Of a DNA stretch of 28,465 nucleotides, positions 25,879 through 28,465 are shown one piece after another (the first letter of the stretch is position 1; each line of letters begins with the position of its first letter). The notes under the pieces are model-generated. The model saw nothing but the letters and a program-made list of their open reading frames with translations, did no database searches and was not told the origin of the DNA. The translations under genes and the position numbers were made by a program. This stretch comes from Oscillospiraceae bacterium (GTDB taxonomy: Bacteria > Bacillota_A > Clostridia > Oscillospirales > Oscillospiraceae). The DNA is taken from NCBI GenBank assembly GCA_902786615.1, contig CADADE010000026.1:1-28465 (forward strand), in the 5' to 3' direction.

Positions 25879-28091
25879 CCTATCACCGTAAACCATTTCT
25901 CGGCAATCGCATCCCGGCTGAAGCGCTGCGCGTCCTGCAGGGCTTCCCTGCTCATGCGCTCGCGCTCCGCCGGCTTTGTCATAAGCTCCGCAAGCCGGTC
26001 CTCATATTCCTCCCGCGCCCCCTCCGGCACGAGAAAGCCGTTTCCCTGATCGCGCACAAGGAAGCCGGGGCCGACCCGCACGTCATAAGCCACGATCGGC
26101 AGGCCGCAGCTCTGCGCCTCCATCAGCACGAAGGGAAAGCCCTCGGACCGGGAGGACATGGCGAAGATCGACGCGCGCAGCATCTCCCGGCGTACCCGGT
26201 CATTGTCCATCTGGCCGGGAAGCTCGATATATTCCTCCGCACCCTGCCGCTTTACATAGTCCCTGATGCCGGACAGCTCGTCCCCGTCGCCGATGATGCG
26301 GAGTTTCCAGTCCGGGACGCGGGGGTGGAGATGGGCAAACTGCTCGGCAAGCAGCGGGAAGCGCTTGACCTCCGTCACGCGCCCCACGGCGAGAACAATT
26401 TTTTCCCGTATGCCGAAGTCCCCCCGCTCCGGGTAGCGCTCGAGGAAATTCGGCATGTAGACAAGCCTAGTGTGGCTGTTGTGCCCCGCCATCAGCGCCT
26501 GGGCCTCCTCCACGAGCTGCGGCGTCAAAAGCGTGAGAATATCAAGTCCCCGGTAGCCGTATCGAAAGCCCCTGACGTACTTTCGCGCAAAGGCGTGATC
26601 GTGGTGGAGCTGCCCGATTTTCAGCACGTTTGCCGCCCCGTATTTGGACAGCTGCAAATTGTCCTCATGCCGCGTGGTAATGATGACCCCCTCGGTAATA
26701 TTGCGGATCATCTTCCGCACAGCCCGGCGCTTGCCGGTGAGGATGCGGATGCTGCGCATGGTCTCCTTATAAAAGGCTTTGGCGTCCCGTGCCCGCAGGG
26801 CGCTTTTCCACTCCTCCCGGTTCGGCACGTCCCGCAGCAGAAAGCGCACGCTCACGCGCGGATCGACCGGCAGGGACGGCGTCCCCGGCAGCTTGTACAC
26901 ACTGTAAAGGCGCACATCATAGCACTCGGCAAAGAGATTGGCCATGCCGATGATGGCCTTCTCCACACCGCCAACACCCAGATGCAGGGCGATGATGTTG
27001 ACCTGTTTTTTCTTTTCTGCGGGATCCTCCGCCGGGATCTCGGTAAGCTGCTTGACCCTTCGGATGATCTCGGCGTTGTAGTCGTGCAGATCGTCCCGCC
27101 GTTTTTCCGTTTTTCCGGCGGTGCGCATGGCCTCAACAATATCGTCGTAGCCCACCAGCCCCTCGCTGTACTGTTCGAGGTTTTTCGTGCAGTACAGGGG
27201 AAGCCCGAGGGCGCGGGCCTCCATCACGTTGAGCGGCTGCCCCTCGTAGCGGGAGGTGGAGACGAAGGCGTCCATCTTGTCCATGTAGACGAAGGGATTC
27301 TTTTTCTGTCCGAGAAAAGTCACATAGTCGGTAAGCCCCAGGCTGTCCCGCTGGTATTCAAGCGCCAGGCGCTTATCCCCGTCCCCGATGATGTACAGGT
27401 GCACGTCCTGCCGCAGCTCTGTCAGGCGGCTGAACTCATCGAGCATGATGTCATAGGCCTTCTGGTGGCAGAGTCTGCCGATGGCGACGAAGTTCACCTT
27501 CCCCTCGTCCACCGCAAAATCGCAGGGCTCCGCCGCCTTTTCGTAGATCTCTCTGGTGTCGATGGTATTCTGAATGACGGTGAACTTCTTGTCGTACATC
27601 CCGCTGCACTCCATAAAGGGCTCGATCACGCCCTTGGAGACGCCGACAAACTCGTCGTAATACTTGAACTTGTCTTTGAAATTATTCCAGAGAACCCGAT
27701 ATTTCCACTCGTTTTCGAGCTTCACGTTCACGTTGTTGTGAATCCACATGACGCGGCGCTTCGCCGGAACGGTCAGCGCGCCGAGAGCGCAGGAAAACTG
27801 ATAGGAATTAAAGTCAATAGCCACGTCATAGGGTTCCTGTACATCGGAAAAATCCAGTGTGACCATTTTTCGCGCCATGTCAAAGGGAATAAACGAGTAG
27901 ATGCGCGGGATGCGGCGCAGATATTTGATATTCAGTTCCTTCGGAAAATCGGCGTCCCAGAAGCTCTTTTCATCGGACAGATACAGATCCACCTGATAAT
28001 CCCGGTAATCGAAGTTTCGCAGGAGATTGATGATGGATTTCTGAATACCGCCGACGTCCAGATTGTCCTGAAAGAAAGCGATCCTTTTCAT
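25875..28091 (-). CDS. Double GT4 glycosyltransferase (two fused GT-B enzymes)
   Basis: A 738-residue protein made of two complete GT-B glycosyltransferase units of family GT4. Unit 1 (about 1-360) has LDVGGIQKSI near residue 11, VAIGRLCHQKAYD near 202-214 and the E-x7-E motif E283/E291. Unit 2 (about 363-738) repeats the plan: LGVGGVEKAI near 371, VLAVGRVTEVKRF near 566-578 and E650/E658. A charged linker (AEDPAEKKK) joins them. Both donor sites look intact, so the protein may add two sugars in sequence. The ATG at 28091 has AAGGAAACGGAG upstream and a strong promoter precedes it. It is the first gene of the minus-strand operon. Sugar specificity is unknown. Confidence 0.88.
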   Translation of the reverse strand: MKRIAFFQDNLDVGGIQKSIINLLRNFDYRDYQVDLYLSDEKSFWDADFPKELNIKYLRRIPRIYSFIPFDMARKMVTLDFSDVQEPYDVAIDFNSYQFSCALGALTVPAKRRVMWIHNNVNVKLENEWKYRVLWNNFKDKFKYYDEFVGVSKGVIEPFMECSGMYDKKFTVIQNTIDTREIYEKAAEPCDFAVDEGKVNFVAIGRLCHQKAYDIMLDEFSRLTELRQDVHLYIIGDGDKRLALEYQRDSLGLTDYVTFLGQKKNPFVYMDKMDAFVSTSRYEGQPLNVMEARALGLPLYCTKNLEQYSEGLVGYDDIVEAMRTAGKTEKRRDDLHDYNAEIIRRVKQLTEIPAEDPAEKKKQVNIIALHLGVGGVEKAIIGMANLFAECYDVRLYSVYKLPGTPSLPVDPRVSVRFLLRDVPNREEWKSALRARDAKAFYKETMRSIRILTGKRRAVRKMIRNITEGVIITTRHEDNLQLSKYGAANVLKIGQLHHDHAFARKYVRGFRYGYRGLDILTLLTPQLVEEAQALMAGHNSHTRLVYMPNFLERYPERGDFGIREKIVLAVGRVTEVKRFPLLAEQFAHLHPRVPDWKLRIIGDGDELSGIRDYVKRQGAEEYIELPGQMDNDRVRREMLRASIFAMSSRSEGFPFVLMEAQSCGLPIVAYDVRVGPGFLVRDQGNGFLVPEGAREEYEDRLAELMTKPAERERMSREALQDAQRFSRDAIAEKWFTVIG

Positions 28092-28127
28092 GCTCCGTTT
28101 CCTTCCCTTGTCCCGTTGTACTGCATC

Positions 28128-28156
28128 ATTTTATCGCAAATGTACTTCTCTGTAAA
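28128..28156 (-). promoter_or_regulatory. Sigma-A promoter for the minus-strand glycan operon
   Basis: On the minus strand TTTACA (28156-28151) and TAAAAT (28133-28128) are 17 bases apart, each with five of six consensus bases. The -35 box is built into the T tract of the rplS terminator. Confidence 0.75.
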
Positions 28157-28191
28157 GAAGAAAAGGCACCTTCCCGCGGGAAGATGCCCTT
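28151..28191 (-). terminator. Rho-independent terminator after rplS
   Basis: On the minus strand GGGCATCTTCCCGC and GGGAAGGTGCC form a strong stem (28165-28189) followed by TTTTCTTCTTT. It begins about 15 bases after the rplS stop and isolates rplS from the glycan operon. Confidence 0.9.
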
Positions 28192-28203
28192 CGCTTATTT
28201 GTC

Positions 28204-28465
28204 TTAAAGGCGCTCCTTGACCTTGGCCGCCTTGCCCACGCGGTCGCGCAGGTAGTACAGCTTTGCTCTGCGGACCTTGCCCTTGCGGACGGTGGTGACA
28301 GAGACGATGGAGGGAGAATGCACCGGGAAGACCTTCTCGCAGCCGACACCGTAGGAGATACGGCGCACGGTGATGGTCTCGTTGATGCCGCCATGCTTCT
28401 TGGCAATGATGGTGCCCTCGAAAGCCTGGGTGCGCTCACGGTTGCCTTCCTTGACACGGACGAGA
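28204..28465 (-). CDS. rplS: Ribosomal protein L19, C-terminal part (5' end outside window)
   Basis: The last 86 residues of L19, a 50S protein at the 30S-50S interface; the full protein is about 115 residues. The frame runs off the window edge and ends with TAA at 28206-28204. Diagnostic sequence includes [16 protein letters not shown], a [18 protein letters not shown] segment, [12 protein letters not shown] and the ending [25 protein letters not shown]. In Firmicutes rplS usually stands next to lepB and rbgA; here a 6.7-kb glycan cassette lies in between. A strong terminator follows. Confidence 0.95.
   Translation of the reverse strand, partial: LVRVKEGNRERTQAFEGTIIAKKHGGINETITVRRISYGVGCEKVFPVHSPSIVSVTTVRKGKVRRAKLYYLRDRVGKAAKVKERL

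Noticed and set aside
21438..28091. Prophage or integrative element explaining the glycan cassette
   Set aside because: No integrase, transposase, tRNA target or flanking direct repeat was found at the edges.
26325..28220. A 631-codon plus-strand open frame opposite the double GT4 gene
   Set aside because: Antisense to a convincing two-domain protein and runs into the rplS terminator; composition is that of a mirror frame.
28131..28457. A 108-codon minus-strand frame over the rplS region
   Set aside because: It is out of frame with L19 and crosses the terminator; the true L19 frame has no start inside the window but matches the family clearly.

Overview
The window looks like a chromosomal segment from a high-GC, spore-forming member of the Clostridia, most likely an Oscillospiraceae-type gut anaerobe. 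This rests on an IspH-ribosomal protein S1 fusion, a sporulation-type neighbourhood (a gerW/ytfJ-like gene, a DUF2953 gene and a DacF-like carboxypeptidase), the tig-clpP-clpX-lon-ysxC order, a clostridial-type Cys-rich DUF1540 peptide, and a palindromic intergenic repeat of a kind common in gut Clostridia. No rRNA, tRNA, CRISPR array, riboswitch, intact insertion sequence or phage gene was recognised. Gene density is very high: no gap exceeds about 265 bases, and many neighbours overlap by exactly 4 bases (ATGA or GTGA).

Layout: (1) 1-1866, plus strand: the 3' end of acetate kinase and an alpha/beta-hydrolase (lysophospholipase/monoacylglycerol lipase type), each followed by a hairpin terminator. 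(2) 1882-11176, minus strand, listed in transcription order: site-2 protease, scpA, scpB, DUF2953 protein, gerW, [164-bp palindromic element], D-Ala-D-Ala carboxypeptidase, rluB-type pseudouridine synthase, HI0933-family flavoprotein, cmk, ispH-rpsA fusion. This stretch joins chromosome segregation, sporulation/cell wall, rRNA modification, nucleotide and isoprenoid genes. (3) 11273-17599, minus strand: tig, clpP, clpX, lon, ysxC, a protein folding and proteolysis block with a good promoter before tig. (4) 17680-18629: a metallophosphoesterase (minus) divergent from a small Cys-rich DUF1540 gene (plus) that has a sigma-G/F-like promoter. (5) 18630-18893: intergenic repeat element. (6) 18894-21298, minus: lepB-rbgA-rnhB-yraN operon behind a strong promoter. 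(7) 21438-28091: a surface-glycan cassette of two plus-strand GT2 glycosyltransferases converging on a minus-strand operon (double-GT4 fusion, O-antigen-ligase/polymerase-like membrane protein, GT2). (8) 28204-28465, minus: the 3' end of rplS with its terminator.

The most interesting points are these. The glycan cassette sits exactly between rplS and lepB, which are usually adjacent in Firmicutes. The IspH-S1 fusion carries a perfect internal Shine-Dalgarno and ATG at the S1 boundary, so free S1 may be made from the same mRNA. A 164-bp near-palindrome (MITE-like) lies between gerW and the carboxypeptidase gene, and the latter starts inside a separate perfect 12-bp hairpin. The DUF1540 gene has a forespore-type promoter. 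None of these was tested computationally; all come from reading the sequence.
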